A stretch of DNA of 29,771 bases, from assembly GCA_030690405.1 (NCBI GenBank), contig JAUYGU010000134.1, positions 1-29,771 on the forward strand, given 5' to 3'. Origin of the DNA: Dehalococcoidia bacterium. Lineage in GTDB: Bacteria > Chloroflexota > Dehalococcoidia > SM23-28-2 > RBG-16-64-32. A program made the position numbers and the translations under genes. The notes under the pieces were generated by a model. That model saw only the letters and a program-made list of their open reading frames with translations. It had not been told where the DNA came from and did not search any database. Below are positions 1 through 7,917 of this stretch, in pieces (the first letter of the stretch is position 1; every line of letters starts with the position of its first letter).

Positions 1-72
1 CTGTGCGTGGCATCGTATTGTTGCGCGCTCTTTAAGGTTGATGCTCCGCTATGTTACTACGAAGTAGGTGAT

Positions 73-559
73 TCAGGGCTCGAACTCTACCAGGACCGCC
101 CGTCGCTCCGGTATCCGTGACCACGGCTCTACCTCCACCACCTTTCCGATCGATGTCTGCCCCTGCGGGGTGCGCCAGCTGGCGCACCGCCTCCAACACC
201 TGACGCTCCAGCCTGCCCTTCCCATCGAACATCGTGGTCTGCCTGCCGGACTCCCCGTTCAGCCCTACCAGCTCCTCTACCGGCCGCTCCGGCGGTCGCC
301 GTTCGATGGCGCACTTGACGGCGAACCAGGCGTCGCGGGGGTTCGCCAGCGCCTCGCGGAAGGGTACTGGCAACTCCCAGGAACCGCCACCGTCCAGCGA
401 GCCACGAACCACAGCCTTCCGGACCCAGCGGCCGCCGCGGTCTGGGTCGCCGTAGGCGGCGAAGACCAATCGCTCCACGCCCACGAGAATCGCCTCCAGC
501 ACGACGGCCGTGGCTGGGAGCTGGAGACGCCGTACGATCGTCTCCTCCTGTCGACGGCT
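73..559 (-). pseudogene. C-terminal fragment of a Y-family DNA polymerase, frameshifted
   Basis: Reading leftwards from 559, just after a TGA at 560-562, the minus strand encodes a C-terminal domain like that of actinobacterial and Chloroflexota Y-family (DinB/ImuB-like) polymerases: a GGGSWELPVPFRE segment, then VGLNGESGRQTTMF, then an AVRQL helix. The first frame runs on into unrelated residues to about position 32. After a run of three T at 143-145 (plus strand) the adjacent frame gives VVEVEPWSRIPERR and a stop at 73-75, the usual ending of this family. One extra base in the AAAGG run explains the switch. The catalytic palm and fingers, which would lie at higher coordinates, are absent, so this cannot be an active translesion polymerase. 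Family assignment rests on remembered motifs. Confidence 0.6.
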
Positions 560-661
560 TCACTACGTCTAGAAGCCAGTTGTACGCCAGCCTTGCGGGA
601 ATTGCGGACTTGAGCAACTGCTGGGCCACCGAGTTTGGACCCGGCCGGTTCCAGCGCCGCT

Positions 662-934
662 CTACTGGCAGACGCTGCCGAACAACGGCGGCAGCATCTT
701 GCTGGCGTCCGTGATGTTGATCACGCCGTCCGGCACCAGGTCCCGGCGGGGGCTGTACGGGTCGCCGCCGGCGGCCGTCGAGCCGAAGTACGGCGGCAGC
801 ACGTTGAAGATGTCGGTAATGTTCACCGCCTTGTCGTCGTCGAAGTCGGCGGGCCAGCGGTCGTCCGACTCGTCATTGGGGTCGCCAGTGTTGGCGCAGG
901 GATCCGCTGCGTCCGTGCCGATGGCCTCCTCGTC
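662..934 (-). pseudogene. orphan dockerin-like Ca-binding C-terminus
   Basis: About 90 residues ending in GSVCQ contain a type-3-repeat-like EEAIGTDAADPCANTGDPN stretch. Two dockerin-type EF-hand repeats follow: DFDDDKAVNITDIFNVLPPYFGS and, after a short spacer, DLVPDGVINITDASKMLPPLFGS. Paired repeats like these end many secreted Chloroflexota proteins and presumably bind calcium or anchor the protein outside the cell. The frame stays open upstream to 1198, but those residues overlap the GHL15 gene out of frame and look like nonsense. No credible N-terminal partner or start is visible, so I call a detached relic. It may once have been the tail of the upstream secreted protein. Confidence 0.5.
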
Positions 935-1026
935 CGCCGAGGCGAGGCGGACTCCCGCGGAGGGGGTCGCTCCGGCCGCAGCCCGCCTGGACGCTATGAC
1001 GTCCTGGGCTTTGTGATCAACAAGCG

Positions 1027-2079
1027 CTAACGGGTCACCACCACGGTGCCCTGCCGGGCGTTGAGGGTGATGCTGCTGAAGCTGCCCCCCCACGGGTCCG
1101 AATGCGTAGCTCCGAGGTTGGCGCTGCGGGTGCTGCCGCCCGGCGGGTTGACTAGCGCGAAGCCTCCCTCGAAATCGCGGCGCCAGAGGCCGTTCCAAGA
1201 GTAGCGCGGCCCCAGCGCGGCCCCAAGGTCAGCCTCGTACACGGTCCAGGGCTGGTCAGGGTTCGCTTCGTAGAACGTGGAGTAGAAGTCCGTGCCGTTG
1301 GAGAACAGGAGGTAGTTGGCCAGTCCGTACTTCTGTCCCTCTGTATCGCGGATGTCCTCATCCTGATCCAAGAGAGAGGCGCCCAGAGAGTGCACCAGGT
1401 CTACAAACTGCATCTTCTTCAGCCAAGAGAACGTACCGGTGCCACCGGTCAGGCCCTCGTCAACGAACCCTTGCTCCATTTCAACGTAGTCGGCGGCACT
1501 GATCTGTCGCACCAGGTACGGGTCATCGAACGGCAGCAGGTACCAGACGGTGTTGTGCACGATCTTCTTCGCGGGAATGGCGTTCCTCACCTGCTCCAGG
1601 AACTCGACGAGGTAGCGCTTCCAGTTCTGGTTGGTCATGACCTGGCCGGTGCGCGGGTCAATGGGCGAGCTGTTGTTCCCCGATCCCGACTGGTTGCCGC
1701 ACGAAACCCGACTGAGGTCAAGGTTGACGTCGTCCAGGTAGACTCCATCGTAGTGCGGGTAGGCGGCCAGCTTCTGAGTGATGTAGCTCACCATAAGGTC
1801 CCTGAACGCGGGGTTCCCCACGTCGGCGGCGTACTGGGTGAAGGGCGAGCCCCAGGGGAGGTAGCAGGGCTTGCCTGACCCGTCCCGCAGGATGTGCTGG
1901 ATGCTGGTCCCCGTATCGTTTCTGCCAGAGGAGACGTAGATGGCGTAGGCGTCGAGGTAGAAGAACCCTTCGCCCGCGTAGAAGGTGAACCGGTCCGAGT
2001 AGGGCGGGTACATCACCATACCCGCGTAACGATCATTGATCGTCGGCTGCCAGGACGGGTCCGTGGCGAAGGCGTCCAT
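1027..2079 (-). CDS. putative glycoside hydrolase, GHL15 type
   Basis: The 350 residues match the GHL15 putative glycoside hydrolase family, a TIM-barrel group of poorly known activity. Recognisable segments are GMVMYPPYSDRF and YAADVGNPAFRDLMV, then YDGVYLDDVNLDLSRV with acidic residues at a barrel strand end. They continue with PIDPRTGQVMTNQNWKRYLVEFL, a DYVEMEQGF strand, and the C-terminal GPRYSWNGLWRRDFEGG. The protein is probably extracellular because the preceding reading frame is secreted. The only start codon is ATG at 2079, but this frame is open to about 2280 through an Ala/Pro/Thr linker and the tail of a metallophosphoesterase domain. The ORF is therefore best read as the C-terminal half of a broken fusion gene. 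There is no obvious ribosome binding site at 2079. Confidence 0.7.
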   Translation of the reverse strand: MDAFATDPSWQPTINDRYAGMVMYPPYSDRFTFYAGEGFFYLDAYAIYVSSGRNDTGTSIQHILRDGSGKPCYLPWGSPFTQYAADVGNPAFRDLMVSYITQKLAAYPHYDGVYLDDVNLDLSRVSCGNQSGSGNNSSPIDPRTGQVMTNQNWKRYLVEFLEQVRNAIPAKKIVHNTVWYLLPFDDPYLVRQISAADYVEMEQGFVDEGLTGGTGTFSWLKKMQFVDLVHSLGASLLDQDEDIRDTEGQKYGLANYLLFSNGTDFYSTFYEANPDQPWTVYEADLGAALGPRYSWNGLWRRDFEGGFALVNPPGGSTRSANLGATHSDPWGGSFSSITLNARQGTVVVTR

Positions 2080-2246
2080 CCCACCATCGGCTTTCTTCAG
2101 GAAACGGATCGCGACCGGGGTTGGCGTAGGGATAGGCGCGGCAGTTGGCGCCGACGGCGCGCCGTGAGTGGGTGAGCTGCCGGAGTCGGTGAACGTCTTC
2201 CCCGCCTCCGGAACGAACGTCCAGGTGTAGCTCGACGGCCGCAGCG

Positions 2247-3104
2247 TCAGCTTGAGGACGCCGAACGTGTCGTCGGCACCTCCACGTTGGCGGCTGGCGC
2301 ATAGCTGACGTGGCTGGAGCCGCCCGTGCCGACGACGAACTCGCGGATGCCGTATGCCGGATCGGGCTGGCCGGCCGAGTCCAGCGGCGCGAAGCGTTCG
2401 TACAGATGAGTGTGGCCGGCGAGGACAACGTCCGCGCCGTAGTCGTAGAGGTCGTTCCAGATCGCCTGCAAGGAGTCTTGGTTCCCACGGGAGCTGAAGC
2501 GCGGCTTGTGCCAGTAGGCGAGGATGTTGCCCGTCTGGTTGGCCGCCAGGTCAGCCTGCAGCTACGTCTCCTGGGGGGAGCCGGTGTCGCAGCCGCCGAT
2601 CTCGGCGCACTCGCTGTTGAGGGCGATGAGGTGCCAGGTCCCTAGGTCGTAGCTGTAGTAGCCCTTGCTGGGATCACCGGCGGCAGCGCCGAAGTAGCCG
2701 AAGTAGCCGGACGCGCCGGCGGTGTTGTAGTCGTGGTTGCCGGGCACCGGACGCGTACGGGCCTTGCTAGCACCCCAGGAAGGGTCGTAGCAGTCGGTGA
2801 ACTGCCCGGACGTGCCGTCGGGGTAGACGTTGTCGCCCAGGGGGAGGACGGTGCCGGCGATGCCCGCGACCAGCGCGGCGGTTGCCTCGTCGCCCGTGTG
2901 GCTGGCCCCGCAGGCGGCGATATCGCCGGCCGCGATGATCACCGGGTCGTCCGCGCCAACGACAGGCTGGGGGTCGCCGCTGCCCGCGGCGGGCGGACTC
3001 GTGTGCCGCGATGGCCCCGGCGCCAGGCAGACGAGCACGAGCGCCCCCAGCGCCAGCAGGCCCGGCAGCGCGAGTCGGGTGGACAAAAGTGAGAGCCGCA
3101 GCAT
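2247..3104 (-). pseudogene. secreted metallophosphoesterase, amber codon plus frameshift
   Basis: Calcineurin-like phosphoesterase of the secreted acid phosphatase-like group. From the ATG at 3104 there is a hydrophobic signal segment (residues 10-28), then metal motifs GDI (60-62), GDN (90-92) and GNHD (122-125). An in-frame TAG at 2562-2564 sits where the family normally has Trp (ET-stop-LQADLAAN). The same frame continues with YWHKPRFSS and the terminal metal motif GHTHLYERFAP. A further lesion near 2275-2279 (one base missing) moves the remaining DDTFGVLKLTL and TDSG residues into the frame of the downstream GHL15 protein. A TTG at 3128 is an alternative start but overlaps the -10 box. 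Intact, it would hydrolyse phosphate esters outside the cytoplasm. Confidence 0.7.
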
Positions 3105-3127
3105 AACCCTTTGCGGGGAGTGGGACA

Positions 3128-3133
3128 ATTATA
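3128..3133 (-). promoter_or_regulatory. -10 box upstream of the metallophosphoesterase
   Basis: A perfect TATAAT on the minus strand lies 24 bases before the ATG at 3104, so a transcript would begin near 3121. I see no good -35 hexamer at 16-18 bases. The call rests on the hexamer and its position only. Confidence 0.35.
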
Positions 3134-3205
3134 CCCTGCCGTGGCACAACTTCACTGATTATGAGCGACGACGTCTCGGCGGCCCGAACGCGGGGCCGGC
3201 TCGCC

Positions 3206-4339
3206 TCAGTCGAGTGCGGACGCCACCGAGTCGCCGGTTGTGCCGATGGCCAGTTGGCTCTGCGCATCGAAGGTGTGCATGTGGTCCACATCGAAGGCCA
3301 GCTGGACCTCCTGACCGGCGCGCGCCCGCGTCCGCGGGTCTACTCTTGCCAGGCACTTCTGGTCACCGGCAAGGAGATGCAGGAACTTCTCATTGCCCAT
3401 CATTTCGGTCACGTCTACATGGGCGCGGACCGTTTCCGCGCGGACGTGGGCCGGCAGGAACTCCGTGTCGTGCATGTCCTCCGGCCGAATCCCGAAGACC
3501 ACCGTCCGGCCGATGTAGGGGACGAGGGGCGGCACCTTTTCCGGCGGCACTTTGATCTGAAAGGCCTGGGTGTCCAGGTATAGCTGGTCCGCTGTACCCT
3601 TTACGGCGGCATCGAAGAAGTTCATCGCAGGGCTGCCGATGAAACCGGCGACGAAGACGTTGCCGGGCCGGAAGTAGAGGTCCTCCGGGGTTCCTACTTG
3701 CTGCAGGAGCCCGTCCTTGAGTACCGCAATCCGGTTTGCCATCGTCATGGCTTCTACCTGATCGTGAGTGACGTATATGAACGTCGTCTCCAGGCGCTCA
3801 TGGAGCTTGCTCAGCTCCGTCCGCGTCTGAACCCTGAGCTTTGCATCCAGGTTGGAGAGGGGTTCGTCAAAGAGAAAGACCGCCGGCTCGCGGACGATCG
3901 CTCGCCCCAGCGCCACTCGCTGTCGCTGCCCTCCTGAGAGCTGCGCGGGCTTACGCTTGAGCAGTTCCTCGATGCCGAGGATCTGGGCGGCTTCCCGCAC
4001 GCGTCGCGAAATCTCATCGCGGTGCGTCCCGTGCATCCTGAGGCCGAAGGCCATGTTGTCGAACACCGACATATGCGGGTAGAGGGCGTACGATTGGAAC
4101 ACCATGGCGATGTCCCGGTCCTTCGCCGGGACGTCATTCACCAGCCGGTCGCCGATATAGACATTGCCATCGGTCAGGACCTCCAGGCCGGCCAGGAGGC
4201 GGATGGCCGTGGACTTCCCGCAGCCGGACGGGCCGACGAGGACCAGGAACTCTTTGTCGGAAATCTCCAGCGTCAGGTCGTTGACGGCGACCACATCGCC
4301 GAAGCGCTTCGTGACGTGCTCGTAGAAGACGCGTGCCAT
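3206..4339 (-). CDS. CUT1 sugar ABC transporter ATPase (MalK/UgpC/MsmK type)
   Basis: Nucleotide-binding subunit of 377 residues that would drive the importer encoded upstream. Walker A is GPSGCGKST (36-44), the Q-loop Gln is 82, the signature is LSGGQRQ (134-140), Walker B is VFLFDEP (154-160) and the switch His is 192 in THDQ. After about residue 240 comes the MOBE/TOBE-like regulatory domain typical of MalK and UgpC (FGIRPEDMHD, then the VDVTEMMGNEK region). The length is normal for the subgroup. It is last in a four-gene operon, 28 bases after the second permease. Its ATG has no clear Shine-Dalgarno; a 6-bp inverted repeat abuts it. Such ATPases often serve several sugar importers, so substrate must be inferred from the binding protein. 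Confidence 0.93.
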   Translation of the reverse strand: MARVFYEHVTKRFGDVVAVNDLTLEISDKEFLVLVGPSGCGKSTAIRLLAGLEVLTDGNVYIGDRLVNDVPAKDRDIAMVFQSYALYPHMSVFDNMAFGLRMHGTHRDEISRRVREAAQILGIEELLKRKPAQLSGGQRQRVALGRAIVREPAVFLFDEPLSNLDAKLRVQTRTELSKLHERLETTFIYVTHDQVEAMTMANRIAVLKDGLLQQVGTPEDLYFRPGNVFVAGFIGSPAMNFFDAAVKGTADQLYLDTQAFQIKVPPEKVPPLVPYIGRTVVFGIRPEDMHDTEFLPAHVRAETVRAHVDVTEMMGNEKFLHLLAGDQKCLARVDPRTRARAGQEVQLAFDVDHMHTFDAQSQLAIGTTGDSVASALD

Positions 4340-4356
4340 CTAGGCGCACAGCCTAG
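4340..4356 (-). other. small hairpin abutting the ATPase start codon
   Basis: CTAGGC and GCCTAG are separated by five bases immediately before the ATG at 4339. The mRNA would form a 6-bp hairpin exactly where a ribosome binding site is expected, and no purine-rich SD is visible. It may tune ATPase translation relative to the permeases, or be chance. Confidence 0.3.
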
Positions 4357-4367
4357 CACGCATCGGC

Positions 4368-5189
4368 TTAACCCCTCAACGCACCGGCCATAAGACCGCG
4401 CATGAAGAAGCGGCCGAGGAAGATATAGACGAGCAGCGTGGGCAGGGCCGCTATCAGGGCGCCGGCCATCTGCACGTTCCACTCCACGATGTAGCTGCCG
4501 GCGAGGTTGTTTAGCGCTACCGTCACCGGCTGTGTGTTCGGATTGCTGGTGACCGTCGCCGCGAAGAGGAAATCGTTCCAGATGGACGTGAACTGCCAGA
4601 TGGCGACAACCACAAACCCCGGGAGCGAGAGCGGGAAAAGTATTCGGGTGTAGATGCCGAAAATAGAAGCGCCGTCTATCTTCGCTGCCTCCACGAGCTC
4701 CGTCGGCACTCCCGCATAGTAGTTGCGGAATATGAGGGTGGTGATAGGTATTCCGTAGATGACGTGCGTGAGGACCAGCCCCCAGAGACTTCCATAAAGG
4801 TGTATGTCCTGCAGGGTTTGAACCAACGGTATCAGAATGCTCTGGTAGGGGATGAACATTCCGAACAGCAGGAAGAAGAAGAGGATGTCTGACCCCGGGA
4901 ACCGCCACTTCGTGAGGATGTAGCCGTTTATGGAGCCGATGAAGCAGGAGGCGATCGTGGCCGGGATGACCATCCGGAAGCTGTTACCCATGTTTCTTGA
5001 TAGCGCATCGAAGGCGTCCCGGAAGGAATCGAAGTGGAAGCCCGAGGGGAAGTCCCACATCCGTTCCAGGCCGACTTCCCTGAAGCTCTTCATGCCGGTG
5101 ATGAGCAGAACGTAGATGGGCATCAGGTAGAGCGCCGCGAAGAGAATGAGCAGCGCGTAGATGGCGATGCGCGCAGGCGAAAACGTCAT
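4368..5189 (-). CDS. CUT1 sugar ABC transporter permease (MalG/LacG type)
   Basis: Inner-membrane permease of 273 residues with about six hydrophobic segments. The first is residues 8-30; others include 75-92, 103-121 and 135-152. The cytoplasmic EAA loop, which contacts the ATPase, reads ELVEAAKIDGASIFGIYTRI around 164-183, with EAA at 167-169 and the conserved Gly at 173. Its ATG overlaps the stop of the preceding permease (ATGA, 4 bases), so the two are translationally coupled, as expected for a heterodimeric channel. Ends in a short basic tail like MalG homologues. Assignment to the family is secure; substrate is inferred. Confidence 0.92.
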   Translation of the reverse strand: MTFSPARIAIYALLILFAALYLMPIYVLLITGMKSFREVGLERMWDFPSGFHFDSFRDAFDALSRNMGNSFRMVIPATIASCFIGSINGYILTKWRFPGSDILFFFLLFGMFIPYQSILIPLVQTLQDIHLYGSLWGLVLTHVIYGIPITTLIFRNYYAGVPTELVEAAKIDGASIFGIYTRILFPLSLPGFVVVAIWQFTSIWNDFLFAATVTSNPNTQPVTVALNNLAGSYIVEWNVQMAGALIAALPTLLVYIFLGRFFMRGLMAGALRG

Positions 5190-6226
5190 ACGCGCGCCTC
5201 GCGTCGCAGGCTCCAGATGAGGTAGGGGATTACGAGGAAGCTGACCGAGAACAGCATGACGATGGAGATCGCGGCGCCCCTGGCGAAGTGGCTTCCCGCG
5301 AAGGTGGTCTCAAACATGAACAGTGCGGGGACGTCTGTGGCAAAGCCGGGGCCGCGCTGCGTCATGGCGACGACGAGGTCGTATATTTTCAGCGAGACGT
5401 GCCCAAGGATGATCATGGCGCTTAGCGTCACCGGCCTGAGGAGAGGGAGGGCAATGTGGCGCAGCACCTGGAACTCGGTCGCGCCATCGACGCGGGCGGC
5501 TTCGGTCAGCTCCTCGGGGATTGCCCGCAGGCCGGCGAGGTACAGGATCATGACGAAGCCGGACATCTGCCAGGTCGCCGCAATCACGACCGAGATCATG
5601 GCCACCGGGATCCCGAAGTGCGGGCTCGCCAGCCAGCCTATTCCGATATTCTGCAGGGCCTCACCCAGGCGTGAGTCAGACGCGACGTGCAAGACACTCG
5701 GGTCTGTGTACCAGCCCTGCTTGAGCGGCCCGAGGCCGCCGCGTTCGAGGAGAAGGTTCACGCCCGCGCGGGGGGCGAGGAGCCAGCGCCAGGCCACGCC
5801 GGTGACGATGAACGATACGGCCATGGGGAAGAGGTAGATACTGCGGAAGAGTCCTTCCCCCGTGATGCCCCGGTCCAGCAGCGCCGCCAGGAAGAGCCCG
5901 ATCAGGAGGCAGGCGGCCACAAACAGCAGCGTGAAGACGACCGTGTTCCTGATATCAGCCTGGAAGCGGAAGTGGCCGAACAGCTCCTTGAAGTTGCTGA
6001 GGCCGGCGAACGTGTAATCAGGCGTTATGGAGTTCCATTCGCTGACCGATACGAGAGCGCTCCAGCCGATGAACCCGTAGACGAACACCCCCACCGCGAT
6101 AACGGAGGGAACGATCAGCGCGAGCGAGGCAATTCGCTCCGGCGTGAGACGCCGGAGGATATGGGGGGCGGGAGGGCGAGGCAGCCCCCGCACTGTCTCT
6201 GGCGTCGGGGCTGCCTCGCTCTCCAA
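5186..6226 (-). CDS. CUT1 sugar ABC transporter permease (MalF/LacF type)
   Basis: Permease of 346 residues with a cytoplasmic N-terminus, a first membrane helix near 32-58 and further hydrophobic stretches around 97-117, 128-148, 206-232, 266-280 and the C-terminus. The EAA loop is ELTEAARVDGATEFQVLRHI (239-258). It pairs with the downstream permease and lies 15 bases after the binding protein gene. The start is uncertain: 6226 is TTG with a weak GAGAG upstream; a GTG at 6193 would give a protein 11 residues shorter. The N-terminal 25 residues are Pro/Ala rich and carry no family signal, so either start is compatible. Confidence 0.9.
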   Translation of the reverse strand: MESEAAPTPETVRGLPRPPAPHILRRLTPERIASLALIVPSVIAVGVFVYGFIGWSALVSVSEWNSITPDYTFAGLSNFKELFGHFRFQADIRNTVVFTLLFVAACLLIGLFLAALLDRGITGEGLFRSIYLFPMAVSFIVTGVAWRWLLAPRAGVNLLLERGGLGPLKQGWYTDPSVLHVASDSRLGEALQNIGIGWLASPHFGIPVAMISVVIAATWQMSGFVMILYLAGLRAIPEELTEAARVDGATEFQVLRHIALPLLRPVTLSAMIILGHVSLKIYDLVVAMTQRGPGFATDVPALFMFETTFAGSHFARGAAISIVMLFSVSFLVIPYLIWSLRREARV

Positions 6227-6241
6227 CTCTCGGGGCCTATC

Positions 6242-7531
6242 CTATGAGCAGACTTCCGCTCCGACGCATGCGTCCGCCAGGCGCCCCTGGAACGCCGCTA
6301 CGTCTTTATCGGTTACGAACGCCGTGGCTGCGTCCACTATTTCGGTAACCCATCCCTGCGATGCGGCAGCGCCGTGCGCCAGGCTGGGAACGATGGTGTC
6401 CGACTTCCAGTCCTCGATCGCGGACTGGAGGTACGGATTGAAGAGGGAGGAATCGCAGTCGGTGCGGGCGCAGACGGAGCCCTTCAGCGGGTTGAACGCC
6501 TCCTGGCCCTCGTTCGAGCCGACGAGCTTCAGCCAGCAGGTGACCGCGTCCGGGTTGGGCGCGCCCTTCGGCAGGCCGAACGTGTCGGACAGGGCGTCGT
6601 AGTTGCCGTCGGTACCCGGAGTCGGGATCCAGCCGTAGTCCGTGAACTTCTTCGCCTCGTAGTCGGCGTTTGCCCAGTCGCCCATGATGGTCATCGCGGC
6701 GTCGCCGCTGATGACCAGATCGTTTGCCTGGTCCCAGGACAGGGAGCTGTGGTCCGAGTTCACGTAGGACAGCATCTTCTTGAACGTTTCCAGCGCCGCC
6801 GTGACTTCAGGCCCGCTCCAGTCCGTCTCGCCGGTCCAGAGGCCCTTGTAGCCATCAGCGCCCAGGCTGCCCAGCAGTGTGGTCTCCATCACCTGCACCG
6901 CTGTCCAGACCTCGACATCGCCCAGCGCCAGCGGCGTTATCCCCTTCGCCTTGAGCGCGTCGGCGACGGCGAAGAATTCATCGAACGTCGTCGGGGGCTG
7001 AAGGTTGTTGTCTTCGAAGACCGTCTTGTTGTACCAGAGGACGTTCGCGCGGTGGATGTTCACCGGCACGGAATACGGCTTACCTTGATACGAGACGATG
7101 TCCAGCACACCTTGCGGGAAGACATCGCTCCAGCCCTCTTCGTCAAACAGGGCGTCCAGGGGCTCCATGTTCCCGCTCGTGACCCAGGTATCCGTGAGCT
7201 CGTGGCCCATGTGCACCTGGAAAGAGCCGGGCGGGTCGCCGCCGAGCATCCGAGTCGTCAGTACCTCTCGGGCGTTAAAGCCGGCGCCACCGGCCACGGT
7301 CGCGTTCACTATCTCGACGTTTCCGGGGCACTTGTCAGGGTAGAGATCGAAGAGCGCCTGCAGCCCCGCGGCCTCACCTCCCGTGGTCCACCAGCTGAAG
7401 ATCTCCAGCTCACCCGTCAGGCCGCCGGGGGTGGGGGTTACCCCTTCCTTCTTCTCCTTACACGCGGTCGCCAGGCCGAGCAGTAAGGTCAGAGACACTA
7501 CAAAGAGCAGCCAGAATCTCCACGAACGCAT
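6242..7531 (-). CDS. extracellular sugar-binding lipoprotein, glucose/mannose-like
   Basis: Solute-binding protein of 429 residues and first gene of the importer operon. The N-terminus is a lipoprotein signal (hydrophobic 7-20, ATAC with Cys 24 as the lipid site), followed by a KEKKEG anchor linker. The mature part closely resembles the Thermus glucose/mannose-binding protein: LEIFSWWTTGGEA, NARE with LTTRMLGGDPP, FQVHMGHEL, SVPVNIHRANVLWYN and FNPLKGS all have direct counterparts there. This makes glucose or mannose the most likely ligand. ATG at 7531 is preceded by AAGGAGG at good spacing. Four cysteines near the C-terminus (CARTDC, CVGAEVC) could form disulphides. Ligand identity is inferred from remembered similarity. 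Confidence 0.9.
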   Translation of the reverse strand: MRSWRFWLLFVVSLTLLLGLATACKEKKEGVTPTPGGLTGELEIFSWWTTGGEAAGLQALFDLYPDKCPGNVEIVNATVAGGAGFNAREVLTTRMLGGDPPGSFQVHMGHELTDTWVTSGNMEPLDALFDEEGWSDVFPQGVLDIVSYQGKPYSVPVNIHRANVLWYNKTVFEDNNLQPPTTFDEFFAVADALKAKGITPLALGDVEVWTAVQVMETTLLGSLGADGYKGLWTGETDWSGPEVTAALETFKKMLSYVNSDHSSLSWDQANDLVISGDAAMTIMGDWANADYEAKKFTDYGWIPTPGTDGNYDALSDTFGLPKGAPNPDAVTCWLKLVGSNEGQEAFNPLKGSVCARTDCDSSLFNPYLQSAIEDWKSDTIVPSLAHGAAASQGWVTEIVDAATAFVTDKDVAAFQGRLADACVGAEVCS

Positions 7532-7917
7532 TTGGGGCCTCCTTCTGTGGGGAGCGCGTTCATCCGCGCTCCTGCGAACGATCCAAGCGAACCGCTGTCA
7601 CGGCAATCTACCTTCGCCCGCCGCCGCAGTGCCCCAGCAAGACTATGGCACCACGGCGATGAAACCACAATATATCGGGAGGTACAGGCCCCGTTAGCTC
7701 CGTGCCACTCCGTCGTGTTGGTGCCGGTTTCGTATCTGGAAACTGTCACGTCGTCCCGTCCCGGTAGCTCTCGTACCAGCGCTTCGTTGTTCGTCATCGT
7801 CTGAACCGTGGCGGCGGTGACTCGGGGACAACCTGCGCCGGCGTACCGGGCCGGTGTATAATTAGGCTCTCGCGGCCGGAGCACGCCACGGTGGGCGCTT
7901 CCCCTGGGGGATTAGAG
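7532..7917. other. divergent intergenic region, importer / WS-DGAT
   Basis: About 390 bases between two divergently transcribed genes with no supported coding sequence. Several short overlapping open frames show no family features. It should hold the promoter of the sugar importer (minus strand; a TATATT-like box occurs near 7670 without a convincing -35) and that of the acyltransferase (plus strand, TATAAT at 7857). No clear LacI/GntR-type operator palindrome was recognised. Confidence 0.6.
7857..7862 (+). promoter_or_regulatory. -10 box of the WS/DGAT gene
   Basis: A perfect TATAAT preceded by TG lies 55 bases before the ATG at 7918, in an otherwise GC-rich sequence. A consensus -35 is not apparent at 17 bases. 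Transcription would start near 7869. Confidence 0.4.

Noticed and set aside
129..629. A 166-codon minus frame overlapping the polymerase fragment
   Set aside because: It is out of frame with the conserved polymerase residues and lacks recognisable motifs.
2562..2564. Amber codon read as an amino acid (recoding)
   Set aside because: Only one case, at a Trp position, in a gene that also has a frameshift; no recoding machinery is seen. Mutation or sequencing error is simpler.
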